Shown piece by piece: positions 35,906-44,954 of a DNA stretch of 64,000 nt; within the stretch, counting starts at the first letter, position 1, and each line of letters starts with the position of its first letter. The notes below the pieces were generated by a model. That model was not told where the DNA came from. It searched no databases and saw only the letters and a list, made by a program, of their open reading frames with translations. Both the position numbers and the translations under genes were made by a program. The stretch is from RPQJ01 sp963706755 (lineage in GTDB: Bacteria; Pseudomonadota; Gammaproteobacteria; Steroidobacterales; Steroidobacteraceae), in NCBI GenBank assembly GCA_963706755.1, contig CAVPNH010000002.1, positions 30,164 through 94,163 of the forward strand. Direction: 5' to 3'.

Positions 35906-37801
35906 TCAGCCCTGCTGGCGCGCGTAGATGCGTTCCATCTCGTCCATGATGCGGTTCATCTCGCGCATCGCGGCATCGAACGGTTGCGAGGTCGTCATGT
36001 CCACGCCGGCGTCCTTCAGCAGATCAATCGGGTACTTCGAGGACCCGGACGAGAGCAGCCTCAGGTACGCGTCGCGGTGCTTCGTCGCCTGCCCGGAACT
36101 GACCGACTCCCGGCCGATCATGCCCTCGGCGAGCGACATGCCGCCGATCATGCTGGTGGCGTACTGGTAGACGTAGAAGTCGTAGTAGAAATGCGCCACG
36201 TACGCCCATTCGGACGCGTAGGTGTCGTCGATCTTCACGACGCCCTGGTCCGATCCGTAGTACTCGCGCAGGAGCTTGAGGTACAGGGCATTCAGCGAGT
36301 CCTTCGTGAGCGGCTCGCCGCGCTCGACCGCCTCGTGAATCATGAGCTCGAATTCCGCGAACATCGTCTGCCGGAAGAGCGTGGTGCGCATCGTGTCGAG
36401 GTAGCTCGACAGGAGGAACAGGCGCGTGGCGTCGTCCTTCGTCTGGTCGAGCACGTGGTGGAACAGCAGGTTCTCGTTCAGCGTGGAGGCAACCTCAGCC
36501 ACGAAGATCGAGTAGTCCGCGGTCGCGAACGGCTGGTTCGCGGCCGACAGATACGAGTGCATGGAGTGCCCCGACTCGTGCGCGAGCGTGGAGACCTCAT
36601 TCCACGTGCCCGTGAAGTTGAGCAGCTGGTAGGGGTGCACGCCGTAGACCATCGTGCTGTATGCCCCCGGCGACTTGCCCGTCGTGGGCATGAAGTCCAC
36701 CCAGCCAGAGGCGTAGCCCTTGCGCAGCGTATCCACGTAGGCCGGGCCCAGCGTGCCGAAGGAATCGAGCGTGAGCTTCATCGCTTCCTCGGGCGTGAAC
36801 TTGAGGTCCACCTTCGCGACGATGGGCGCATAGAGGTCCTCGTAGCCGAGCTGCGGCAGGCCCATGATCTTCTGCCGGAGCTTCAGGTAGCGATGCAGCG
36901 TCGGCAGGTTGGCGTGCACGTCCGAGATGAGCTGCGTGTAGACGGACTTCGGGATGTTGTAATCGAACAGCGCCGCTTCGAGCGAACTCGGGAACTTGTG
37001 CACGTCCTTGTTGAAGACGTGGGCCTGCACCTGCGAGTTCAGCGTCGTGGCAAGCGTGCCGGTGAAATCGTTGTAACGGCCGAAGAAAGCCTGGAACGCG
37101 AGGTCCCGGTCCGCCTTGACCGGGGAAGTCCTCACCCGGGTGAACGCCGAGGCATCGAGGCGCAGCTTCTCGCCTCCGGACAGGGTGATCTCCGGAAACG
37201 GCAACTCGGCGCTCGTGAACACGGACCGCACCGTCTGCCCGGCGTCGGACATGAGCCCGGCCTGCGCGATGATCTTCTCCTCGGCGGGCGAAAGCGTGTG
37301 CTGCGCCGCACGCAGGATGTCGTCGAAGAACATGCGGTACTGGCCGAGCTTCGGCTGCTCGGCAAGGAACCGGTCGACCGTCTCCTTGCCGACGGCCAGG
37401 AGTTCCGGCCGCATGAACGCGGTCGCCGTCTGCAGGTCGGTGTAGACCTGGCCCGCTTCCTGCTTCATCTGCAGCGTACGGCTGACCCGCGTGTCCTGGT
37501 CGCACAGCGCGCTCGCATAGACGTACAGCCGCTGCGCCCTGCGGTTGGCCTGCTCCCAGTCGGTCATCGCCGCGAGCAGGGTCGCAGCGGAGGTGCCGAG
37601 CTTGCCCTGCCACTGTCCGAGCCCCGGGAGCGACGAGACGAGTTCCTTCTTGGCGGCGACCCAGGCCGCCTCGTCGGGGTACAGGTCCGCCAGGTTCCAC
37701 TTATATCCATCCGGGATTTCCGACCGCTCGGTCGCAAGGACCGCAGGGGCCGCGAGGACCGCCAGAGCCGCCACGAGGGCGCAAAGCCTCATCTGTCGCA
37801 T
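35906..37801 (-). CDS. M3-family oligoendopeptidase F-like, exported
   Basis: 631 residues from the ATG at 37801, with GGAG just upstream. A signal peptide (LCALVAALAVLAAPAVLA) points to the periplasm, unlike cytoplasmic PepF. The zinc site is HESGH, with H408 as the first ligand, within VSTLAHESGHSMHSYL; the third ligand Glu lies in FVAEVASTLNENLLF. Length and order match oligoendopeptidase F, which cuts short peptides. It is the first gene of a probable pepF-queF-amidohydrolase unit. AAACAGGCAGC occurs twice in its upstream region (37835-37845, 37960-37970). Confidence 0.88.
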   Translation of the reverse strand: MRQMRLCALVAALAVLAAPAVLATERSEIPDGYKWNLADLYPDEAAWVAAKKELVSSLPGLGQWQGKLGTSAATLLAAMTDWEQANRRAQRLYVYASALCDQDTRVSRTLQMKQEAGQVYTDLQTATAFMRPELLAVGKETVDRFLAEQPKLGQYRMFFDDILRAAQHTLSPAEEKIIAQAGLMSDAGQTVRSVFTSAELPFPEITLSGGEKLRLDASAFTRVRTSPVKADRDLAFQAFFGRYNDFTGTLATTLNSQVQAHVFNKDVHKFPSSLEAALFDYNIPKSVYTQLISDVHANLPTLHRYLKLRQKIMGLPQLGYEDLYAPIVAKVDLKFTPEEAMKLTLDSFGTLGPAYVDTLRKGYASGWVDFMPTTGKSPGAYSTMVYGVHPYQLLNFTGTWNEVSTLAHESGHSMHSYLSAANQPFATADYSIFVAEVASTLNENLLFHHVLDQTKDDATRLFLLSSYLDTMRTTLFRQTMFAEFELMIHEAVERGEPLTKDSLNALYLKLLREYYGSDQGVVKIDDTYASEWAYVAHFYYDFYVYQYATSMIGGMSLAEGMIGRESVSSGQATKHRDAYLRLLSSGSSKYPIDLLKDAGVDMTTSQPFDAAMREMNRIMDEMERIYARQQG

Positions 37802-37992
37802 CTGAACTCCATGACGGCGGGCTGCCGCGTTTGGAAACAGGCAGCTTGCCTGCAGGCCGGGGCCGCTGCAATCCGCGGACGCCCTGACGCCGCCGGCCGG
37901 GCGGACATCCCGCATCCGCTACCCATAAGGTCGGTCGAAGGATAAGATTGCTGCGCTGCAAACAGGCAGCGGTTCTTGATCGCCGAGGTCCA

Positions 37993-38817
37993 ATGACCGC
38001 GACTGACCGGTCCGGAAAACCGCCCCGGACGATCTGCACGCTGCTCGAGGGGCGGGGCCTGCTCGAAATGGCGGCGCTGCCCGCCTGGCTGCCGCTGCTG
38101 CAGGCGACGCCGCGGGGCGACGGGCATACGGTCCTGCTCGTGCCGGGCTTCACCGCGGGCGACGCCACCCTGGTGGGATTGCGGGTCTTCCTGCGTTCGC
38201 GCGGCTACAAGGTCGAGACCTGGGGCTTCGGCCAGAACACGGGCTTCAAGCTCAAGTTCTCGCAGGCCCTGGAGCAGAAGGTTCGATACCTGCACCACCG
38301 CACCGGCGGCAAGGTCAGCGTCGTCGGCTGGAGCCTGGGCGGCGTCTACGGGTTCTATGCCGCGCACAGCGCGCCGGAATGCGTGCGCACCGTGATCTCG
38401 CTGGGCAGCCCGTTGCGCTTTTCAGTCGGAAAGCTGCAGGTCCCCGTGCTCGTGCAGGCGCTGTACAGGTATTTCGCGCACCCGCTGGGCCCGGTCGCCC
38501 ACCTCTCGCACGTGCGGAGCAAGGTCCTGAAGGCCCCGCCACCGATGCCGTCCACCTGCATCTACTCGTCTACCGACGGCGTGGTCCCCCCCGACTCCGC
38601 GCAACTCGATGACGCGTTCGGCCAGCACGAAAACATCTGGGTGCCGGGCAGCCACCTCGGGCTCGGGTTCAACCCGGCCGTGATGTGGGTACTTGCCGAC
38701 CGGCTGTCCCAGCCCGAAGACGAGTGGCAACCGTTCAGCCCGAAGGGCGTGCTCGGCTCCGTCTACGAGCGCCTCGCAAGCCACATGCGGACCTCGATCG
38801 CGCCCGCCGTCGCCTGA
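37993..38817 (+). CDS. Alpha/beta hydrolase
   Basis: 274 residues from the ATG at 37993, with GAGGT upstream. The nucleophile elbow is VVGWSLGGVYG, and the oxyanion region is VLLVPGFTAGD. An acidic residue in YSSTDGVVPPDSA and a His in VPGSHLGLGFNP complete a likely triad. No signal peptide is seen. The size and the neighbouring WS/DGAT genes suggest an esterase or lipase-like role in storage-lipid metabolism, but the substrate is not known. It is convergent with the WS/DGAT gene at 38837. Confidence 0.85.
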   Translation: MTATDRSGKPPRTICTLLEGRGLLEMAALPAWLPLLQATPRGDGHTVLLVPGFTAGDATLVGLRVFLRSRGYKVETWGFGQNTGFKLKFSQALEQKVRYLHHRTGGKVSVVGWSLGGVYGFYAAHSAPECVRTVISLGSPLRFSVGKLQVPVLVQALYRYFAHPLGPVAHLSHVRSKVLKAPPPMPSTCIYSSTDGVVPPDSAQLDDAFGQHENIWVPGSHLGLGFNPAVMWVLADRLSQPEDEWQPFSPKGVLGSVYERLASHMRTSIAPAVA

Positions 38818-38836
38818 TCCCTCGGCGTCCCGACCC

Positions 38837-40348
38837 TCAGGCGGCCCTGCGGCGCGGGGCCGCGCTCTTTGCTTTGACCCTGGCCTTGGCCTTCGCCTTC
38901 CCCCGCTTCGCCCGCCCCTTGCGACCGGCCGACAGCCGGCTGGCGAGTTCGAGGTATTCCTGGAAGGACTCGCGGATGCAGAGCGCGAAGAATTCCGGGT
39001 CGGGAATCTGCTCGCGGCACGACGTGGGCGAGATGATGACCCTGCCGTCGTAGCTCGTCACGGCGAATACGAGCCCCATGCCGTCTGAGATCGGCATGAT
39101 TGCCGAGAAATACGTCATGCGCGCGCCATTGAGATAGAGGGGTATCGACGGCCCGGGCACGTTCGTCACCGTGCAGCTCGCGAGCGGCGCACGCTGCCCG
39201 ACGCCGAGCGCCGACCCGGCGAGCAGGCGGGCTGAAATCGCGAGCGTCGCGGCGGGCGCGTGCTTCGTGACGTCGGTGAGTTCCTTCGCGCCGACCGCCT
39301 GCCCGATCTCCTCGGCACTCGAAGTGTGCTTGCGTATCGAACGCAGACGCCGCACCGGGTCCTCCAGCTCCGTACCGAGCGGCACGCGCAACATGCTGAT
39401 GCCGCTCGCGGCAGCCACGCCGCTGTCCGCGTTGCGGATCGACACCGGCGCGATCGAGACCAGGCTCGGCCCGGGCAGTTCGTCGTGCGTCAGGAGATAG
39501 CGGCGCAGCGCCCCGCCGCACACCGCCAGCACCGCGTCGTTGATGGTCGCGCCCGGCACCAGCGCGCGGATCCTCTTGAACTCGTCGAGCGTGAAGCGCC
39601 GCGACTCGTACACGCGGTGCGGCGAGACCTCCGAGTTGAAGCGGGTGACCGGCAGCCGATCCGGATGCAACCATGCGTCGCGGAGCGTTCCGAACACCAC
39701 CGGCGCCAACCTGCGCACCACCCGGGTCAGCGGTGCGGCGACCATCAGCGGCTGCACGAGGTTGTGCAGGGCCGCGCGGGCGAGCAGCGAGCCCGTCCCG
39801 GGCGGGGACTCCGGGAACCACGGTTCGGGCGGCTCCGGATGCGGCGGCAGCACCGTCGTGTCGTGCAGGAGCGTCGTGATCTCCGCGCCGCCCTTCACGT
39901 CGATGGCGGCGTGGTGGATCTTGGCGAGCACCGCGAAGCTGTCGGGAGGCAGGTCGAGGAACGTGTCGAGGCCCTCGACGAGGTACAGCTCCCACAAGGG
40001 CCTGGAGAGATCCAGCGGCCGCGCGTGTATGCGCGAGGCCTGGATGCAGAACTGCCGCCAGTCGCCGGGCTTCGGCAGCGATATGTGGCGCACGTGGTAC
40101 TCGAGGTCGAAAACCTCGTCCTCGATCCAGTAGGGGTAGTCGATCTCGAGCGGGACGCGCAGCAGTTTCTGCCGGAAGATGGGCGACAGGTGCAGCCGGC
40201 TTTCGATGTGCTTCAGCAGGCCCTTGAACCGGACCCGGCCCCCGGGGGCCGTCGAGGGGTCGTAGATGTAGACCAGGGTGATGTTTGAATTGGCGTGGCC
40301 GCGCTCCGCGTACACGAATCGGGCATCTTCACCGCGCAATTGGCGCAT
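38837..40348 (-). CDS. WS/DGAT-family acyltransferase, altered active-site motif
   Basis: 503 residues from the ATG at 40348, chosen because MRQLRGEDARFVYAE matches the family N-terminus. The wax ester synthase/diacylglycerol acyltransferase family joins acyl-CoA to long-chain alcohols or diacylglycerol. The family motif HHxxxDG is seen at 145-151 as HHAAIDV, with Val in place of Gly. Other conserved parts are RPLWELYLVEGL, PGATINDAVLAVCGGALR and TNVPGPSIPLY. The C-terminus is very basic (KGRAKRGKAKAKARVKAKS). It is divergent from a second WS/DGAT gene, 94 bp between starts. Confidence 0.88.
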   Translation of the reverse strand: MRQLRGEDARFVYAERGHANSNITLVYIYDPSTAPGGRVRFKGLLKHIESRLHLSPIFRQKLLRVPLEIDYPYWIEDEVFDLEYHVRHISLPKPGDWRQFCIQASRIHARPLDLSRPLWELYLVEGLDTFLDLPPDSFAVLAKIHHAAIDVKGGAEITTLLHDTTVLPPHPEPPEPWFPESPPGTGSLLARAALHNLVQPLMVAAPLTRVVRRLAPVVFGTLRDAWLHPDRLPVTRFNSEVSPHRVYESRRFTLDEFKRIRALVPGATINDAVLAVCGGALRRYLLTHDELPGPSLVSIAPVSIRNADSGVAAASGISMLRVPLGTELEDPVRRLRSIRKHTSSAEEIGQAVGAKELTDVTKHAPAATLAISARLLAGSALGVGQRAPLASCTVTNVPGPSIPLYLNGARMTYFSAIMPISDGMGLVFAVTSYDGRVIISPTSCREQIPDPEFFALCIRESFQEYLELASRLSAGRKGRAKRGKAKAKARVKAKSAAPRRRAA

Positions 40349-40442
40349 GGCGTGCTCTCGGCTCGGCCCCAGCAGGACCGGGTCGGAGTCTAGCATCGCC
40401 CCCGTGCCGCCACCCCTGTGGATGTCGCATACTTGCAGGGCC

Positions 40443-41879
40443 ATGGCTCGCCCGATCCCGGTGGCCGATTTAGTGTTCCTGCTGATTGACCGCGCGGAAG
40501 CGCCGGCCAACGTCGGCATCGCCCTGGTCTTCGAGCCGCCGCCGGGCACCAGCAGCGACAAGGCCCTGCGGGCCGTCCTGCGCGCCTACCGCGCCGCGCA
40601 GCCGACCTCGCCCTTCGACGTCGTGCCGGAGGTGCCCCCGCTCGGTGTGCCCCACTGGGTCGCTCACGGCCGAGCGGACATGAAGCAGCATGTGCGGCGC
40701 GAGACGCTGCCCCCGCCCGGTTCGCTCCGGCAGCTGAACGAGCGCCTCGCGGAACTGCACCGCGATCGTTTCGACCGCAGCCGGCCGCTGTTCGAGATTC
40801 ACCTGATCGACGGGCTCGCGTCCGGGCAGTTCGTCCTCTACATCAAGTCGCATCACGCGTGCTGGGATGGACACTCGGCGGCGGCGCGCATCTTCGGCAG
40901 CCTGTCCACCGAACCGGGCCCACTGCTCACGGGTTTCCACGCATTGCCCCCCGCAGAGCCGCCCGAGTCGCCGGACGCCGCCGGCGGACTGCGGTCCCTG
41001 ATGACGCATGCGCTGGCGCTCAAGGAACTCTACGCGCAGGTCACGAGCCGGATCACTGCCCTGCGGGCGGCCCCGGGCCGGAGCCGGGGCAACACGCCCT
41101 TCGCCGGACCGCACACGCGGTTGAACCAGCGGGTCGTCGCCGAGCGCTCCGTCGCGCAGTTCTCCCTGCCACTCGAGGAAATGCGGCGCGGCGGGCATGC
41201 CTTCGGAGGCCCCATCAACGACGTGCTGCTCGCCGTGACCGACGATGGCGTGCGGCGCTACCTGAGGGACCTGGGCGAGCGACCTGCGGAACCGCTGGTG
41301 GCGATGTGCCCGGTATCCGTGCGCACGCCAGGCGACTTCGAGGCCGGAACCAAGGCCTCGACCATGTTCGTAAGGCTCGCCGGGCCGGGCCGGGGCGCCG
41401 CCCGACGACTCACGGAGATCGTGGCCAGCTCGGCCGCGGCCAAGGCGGAGTTCCGCTCGATGTCCAAGGAGGCGACCATCGACTTCGCGCTGCTGGCATT
41501 CGGCTTGTGGCTCACCTCCGATGTCTTCGGGCTCGCTGCGTTCACGAGGCCGGTGGTGAACTTCGTGGTGTCGAACGTCGGCGGTATCAAGGGCGCTCGA
41601 TACCTCGGCCGGTCGCGCCTGGTCGGCACCTTTCCCATCTCGATGGTCGCGGACCCTGCCGGGCTCAACTTCACGTCCTTTTCGCACGACGGGCGGATGG
41701 ATGTCGGGATCATCGCCAACCGCGCCGCGGTGCCGGATGCGGAGTCACTCGCGCGGCATTGCCTCGCCGCGTGGCAACAACTGCGCCGGGCCAAGCCGCC
41801 TCAGGACTTGACCTTGAGGAAACCTCCGGCCCGCAAGCCCTCGCGCACGCGGCGCATGCCCGCCAGCCAGCGGCCGTAG
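40443..41879 (+). CDS. WS/DGAT-family acyltransferase with intact HHxxxDG
   Basis: 478 residues from the ATG at 40443. The active-site motif HHACWDG is complete at 137-143. Other family parts are DRSRPLFEIHLIDGL, INDVLLAVTDDGVRRYLR and the VSNVGGIKGARYL region. It differs clearly from the neighbour at 38837, so the pair is not a recent duplication. A basic, low-complexity tail (RKPPARKPSRTRRMPASQRP) overlaps the end of the convergent SDR gene by 79 bp. Likely role is wax ester or triacylglycerol formation at the inner membrane. Confidence 0.88.
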   Translation: MARPIPVADLVFLLIDRAEAPANVGIALVFEPPPGTSSDKALRAVLRAYRAAQPTSPFDVVPEVPPLGVPHWVAHGRADMKQHVRRETLPPPGSLRQLNERLAELHRDRFDRSRPLFEIHLIDGLASGQFVLYIKSHHACWDGHSAAARIFGSLSTEPGPLLTGFHALPPAEPPESPDAAGGLRSLMTHALALKELYAQVTSRITALRAAPGRSRGNTPFAGPHTRLNQRVVAERSVAQFSLPLEEMRRGGHAFGGPINDVLLAVTDDGVRRYLRDLGERPAEPLVAMCPVSVRTPGDFEAGTKASTMFVRLAGPGRGAARRLTEIVASSAAAKAEFRSMSKEATIDFALLAFGLWLTSDVFGLAAFTRPVVNFVVSNVGGIKGARYLGRSRLVGTFPISMVADPAGLNFTSFSHDGRMDVGIIANRAAVPDAESLARHCLAAWQQLRRAKPPQDLTLRKPPARKPSRTRRMPASQRP

Positions 41880-42607
41880 TCGGCCGCCTTCTTCTGGAAG
41901 AACCCGAGGACCTCGGGGTGGGTGAGGATCAGGAAGCTGTCCTGCTCGATGCCGTCGGCAATCGCGGACGCCGCCTGCTCCACGGTCAGCACGCCCGGGA
42001 TCGAACCCGCTGCCGTTCCCTCGTCGAGGCCCGTCATCGCAGTCGCGACGTACTGCGGGCACACGACCGAAACGCCGATGCCACGGCTACCATAGGTGAT
42101 GGCGAGCGACTCTGCGAGCCCGACCGCCCCGTGCTTGGTCACGCTGTAGGCGGTGTCGCCCACCTGGCTCAGGAGTCCCGCGGCCGATGCGACGCTCACC
42201 AGGTAACCGGAGCCGCGTGCGAGCATCCCGGGCAGGACCGCCCGGCACGCGTGCACGTGCGCCATGACGTGGACCGACCACATGCGCTGCCAGTCGGCAT
42301 CGTCTGCCGACAGCGCGTCGTCGAGGTCCAGCGCCTTGACGCCGAGTCCCGCATTCGACACGAGGATGTCGACCCGGCCGTATTTCGCGTTCGCGGCATC
42401 CACCAGCCTGCGCACGGCGCCGGCATCCGCGACGTCGCACTGCAGACCGAGGCCGCCGAGCTCCCCAGCCGTGCTTTCAGCGAGCCCACCGTCGAGATCG
42501 GCGACCACGACGCCCGCCGCGCCGCGGCGGACGAACTCCCGGCACACGGCCCGACCGATGCCGCGGCCGGCACCGGTGACCAGCGCGACCTTCTCCTGGA
42601 TCTTCAT
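41801..42607 (-). CDS. Short-chain dehydrogenase/reductase
   Basis: 268 residues. Classical SDR: cofactor motif TGAGRGIG, NAG in ILVSNAGLG, catalytic Ser in SVASAAGLLS and YSVTK (Tyr-x-x-x-Lys). NAD(H)/NADP(H)-dependent, probably acting on a hydroxyacyl or related substrate given its neighbours. Its ATG overlaps the acyl-CoA dehydrogenase stop by 4 bp (ATGA), so the two are coupled. The last 26 codons overlap the WS/DGAT gene on the other strand. Confidence 0.9.
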   Translation of the reverse strand: MKIQEKVALVTGAGRGIGRAVCREFVRRGAAGVVVADLDGGLAESTAGELGGLGLQCDVADAGAVRRLVDAANAKYGRVDILVSNAGLGVKALDLDDALSADDADWQRMWSVHVMAHVHACRAVLPGMLARGSGYLVSVASAAGLLSQVGDTAYSVTKHGAVGLAESLAITYGSRGIGVSVVCPQYVATAMTGLDEGTAAGSIPGVLTVEQAASAIADGIEQDSFLILTHPEVLGFFQKKAADYGRWLAGMRRVREGLRAGGFLKVKS

Positions 42608-43833
42608 GCCGAGGGCGTGAAGTAGCGGCCGAGTTCGATCTTTGCGATGTGATTGCGATGCACCTCGTCCGGGCCGTCGGCGATGCGCAGGGTCCGCGCA
42701 TTCGTGTACAGCCAGCCGAGGCCGAAGTCGTCCGAAACGCCCGCACCGCCGAAGAGCTGGATAGCCTGGTCGACGACTTCGCAGGCGACGTTCGGCGCCA
42801 CGACCTTGATCATCGCGATCTCCTTCTGCGCCGCCTTGTTACCGGCGACGTCCATCTTCCACGCCGCGTGCAGGACGAGGAGGCGCACCTGGTCGATCTT
42901 CATGCGTGCGTCCGCGATGCGCTCGCGCCACACACCCTGCTCCGCCAGACGCTTGTGGAAAGCGATCCGCGTCAGCGAGCGCTTGCACATGGCCTCGAGC
43001 GCGCGCTCGGCGACGCCGATGAGCCGCATGCAGTGGTGGACGCGGCCGGGGCCGAGGCGACCCTGCGCGATCTCGAATCCGCGGCCCTCGCCGAGCAGCA
43101 GGTTCGTGACTGGCACGCGCACGTCCCGGAATTCGACCTCGGAGTGCCCGTGCGGCGCGTCGTCGTAGCCGAAGACCGGGACCTGTCGCACCACCCGCAC
43201 CCCCGGCGCGTCCGTCGGCACCAGGATCATGGATTGCTGGCGATGACGGCTCGGATTCTGCGGATCGGTCTTGCCCATGAAAATGAGGATCTTGCATCGC
43301 GGGTCGCCGGCGCCTGAGGTCCACCACTTGCGGCCGTTGACCACATACTCGTCGCCGTCGCGGGTGATGCTGGCCTCGATGTTGGTCGCGTCCGAGGAAG
43401 CGACCCCGGGCTCGGTCATTGCGAAGCCCGAGCGGATCTCGCCCTCGAGCAGCGGTGTGAGCCACTGGCGCTTCTGCTCCTCGCTGCCGTAGCGGACCAG
43501 CACCTCCATGTTGCCCGTGTCGGGCGCCGAACAATTGAAGGCCTCGGGGCCGATGTGCGAGCGGCCCATAATCTCGCAGAGCGGCGCGTACTCGAGGTTG
43601 GTGAGCCCCGCACCGTACTCGGACTCGGGCAGCCAGAGGTTCCAGAGTCCCGCTGCCCTCGCCTTCTTCTTCAGGTCCTCGACGATGCGGGTCGGCACCC
43701 ACGCATTGCCCTTGCGCCGGTTCTCCTCGATCTCGGCATGGAAGCGACCCTCGTTCGGGTAGACGTGCTCGTCCATGAACGCGGCGACGCGCCGTTGCAG
43801 GTCCTGCACCTTCGGGGAATGTTGGAAATCCAT
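42604..43833 (-). CDS. Acyl-CoA dehydrogenase (ACAD10/11-like)
   Basis: 409 residues from the ATG at 43833 with GAGGAGACG upstream. FAD-dependent first step of beta-oxidation. Family signatures include GFAMTEPGVASSDATNIEA, the flavin region VVNGRKWWTSGAGDPRC, and the C-terminal helices with IQLFGGAGVSDDFGLGWLYTNARTLRIADGP. The catalytic base is probably in that last stretch. Position next to a phosphotransferase of the ACAD11 type and two SDRs suggests degradation of hydroxylated or branched acyl chains. Confidence 0.92.
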   Translation of the reverse strand: MDFQHSPKVQDLQRRVAAFMDEHVYPNEGRFHAEIEENRRKGNAWVPTRIVEDLKKKARAAGLWNLWLPESEYGAGLTNLEYAPLCEIMGRSHIGPEAFNCSAPDTGNMEVLVRYGSEEQKRQWLTPLLEGEIRSGFAMTEPGVASSDATNIEASITRDGDEYVVNGRKWWTSGAGDPRCKILIFMGKTDPQNPSRHRQQSMILVPTDAPGVRVVRQVPVFGYDDAPHGHSEVEFRDVRVPVTNLLLGEGRGFEIAQGRLGPGRVHHCMRLIGVAERALEAMCKRSLTRIAFHKRLAEQGVWRERIADARMKIDQVRLLVLHAAWKMDVAGNKAAQKEIAMIKVVAPNVACEVVDQAIQLFGGAGVSDDFGLGWLYTNARTLRIADGPDEVHRNHIAKIELGRYFTPSA

Positions 43834-43843
43834 CGTCGTCTCC

Positions 43844-44908
43844 TCAGGAAAGTTTGAGCCGCTCGACCTGGCTCCATGCCAGTTCCGCGAGCGGGCGCGC
43901 CGCGCGTCCGGTCTGCAGCGCCTCGGCACTCGAGGCATTGCCCTGCAGTGCGCGTGCCATCACGCCCTGCGCGATCGCTGCGATCCGGAACATGTTGTAG
44001 GCCATGTAGTACTCCCAGTCGCGCCCGGGAATACCCTCATGGCCCGTTCGACGGCAGTATGCCGCCACGTAATCGCGCTCGGCGGGAATGCCGAGCGCGG
44101 CGAAATCGAGCCCCGCGAGCCCGCGGAACATGCCGGGCGGGATGCGCCACACCATGCAGTGGTAGGCGAAGTCGGCGAGCGGGTGGCCGAGGGTCGAGAG
44201 TTCCCAGTCGATCACGGCACGGATGCGCGGCTCGTCCGCGTCGAAGATCACGTTGTCGATGCGGTAGTCACCGTGGACGATCCGGGTCTCGTCGCCTGCG
44301 GGAATATTGGCGGGCAGCCACGCGATCAGGTTGTCCATCGCCTCGATCTTCTCGGTCTCGGAGGCCTGGTACTGCTTGCTCCAGCGCGCGACCTGCCGCG
44401 CGATGTAGCCGTCGGTCTTGCCGAAATCCCCGAGACCCACTGCGACCGGGTCGACCGAGTGCAGCGCGGCGATCACGCGATTGAGTTCGCCGTGGATGCG
44501 CGAGCGCTCGGCGGCCTCGAGACCCGGCAGCGCCGGATCCCAGAACACCCGCCCCGTGACGTACTCCATGACGTAGAAGGCCGTGCCGATGACCGCGTCG
44601 TCCTCGCAGAGCGCATAGGTCCTCGCCACCGGCACGTCCGTCGCGGCCAGGGCCTTGATCACTCGGTACTCACGGTCCACGGCGTGGGCCGACTGGAGCA
44701 GCTTGCCGGGCGGCTTGCGGCGCAGGACGTAGCGCTGGCTCCCGGCCGTGAGGAGGTAGGTCGGGTTCGACTGCCCTCCCTTGAATTGCGCGACCTCGAG
44801 CGGGCCACCGAGCGGGGCCACCGTCGCCGCGAGCCACGCGGCCAGCCGCGCGACATCGAAGGCGTGCTGCGGCGCCACCGGCCGCGTGCTCGGAGGCGCC
44901 TCGCTCAT
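43844..44908 (-). CDS. ACAD11-like phosphotransferase (APH fold)
   Basis: 354 residues. Aminoglycoside phosphotransferase-fold kinase: nucleotide loop FKGGQSNPTYLL, catalytic loop VHGDYRIDNVIF and the metal-binding IDWELSTLGHPLADFAYH. Proteins of this type occur with ACAD10/11-like dehydrogenases and phosphorylate 4-hydroxyacyl-CoA, so that the dehydrogenase can process it. That role is by family and context. It ends 10 bp before the acyl-CoA dehydrogenase start. Confidence 0.9.
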   Translation of the reverse strand: MSEAPPSTRPVAPQHAFDVARLAAWLAATVAPLGGPLEVAQFKGGQSNPTYLLTAGSQRYVLRRKPPGKLLQSAHAVDREYRVIKALAATDVPVARTYALCEDDAVIGTAFYVMEYVTGRVFWDPALPGLEAAERSRIHGELNRVIAALHSVDPVAVGLGDFGKTDGYIARQVARWSKQYQASETEKIEAMDNLIAWLPANIPAGDETRIVHGDYRIDNVIFDADEPRIRAVIDWELSTLGHPLADFAYHCMVWRIPPGMFRGLAGLDFAALGIPAERDYVAAYCRRTGHEGIPGRDWEYYMAYNMFRIAAIAQGVMARALQGNASSAEALQTGRAARPLAELAWSQVERLKLS

Positions 44909-44954
44909 CCCCTGCTCCTCGCCCGACTGATCGCCCGCGTCCGCATCGGCAGTC

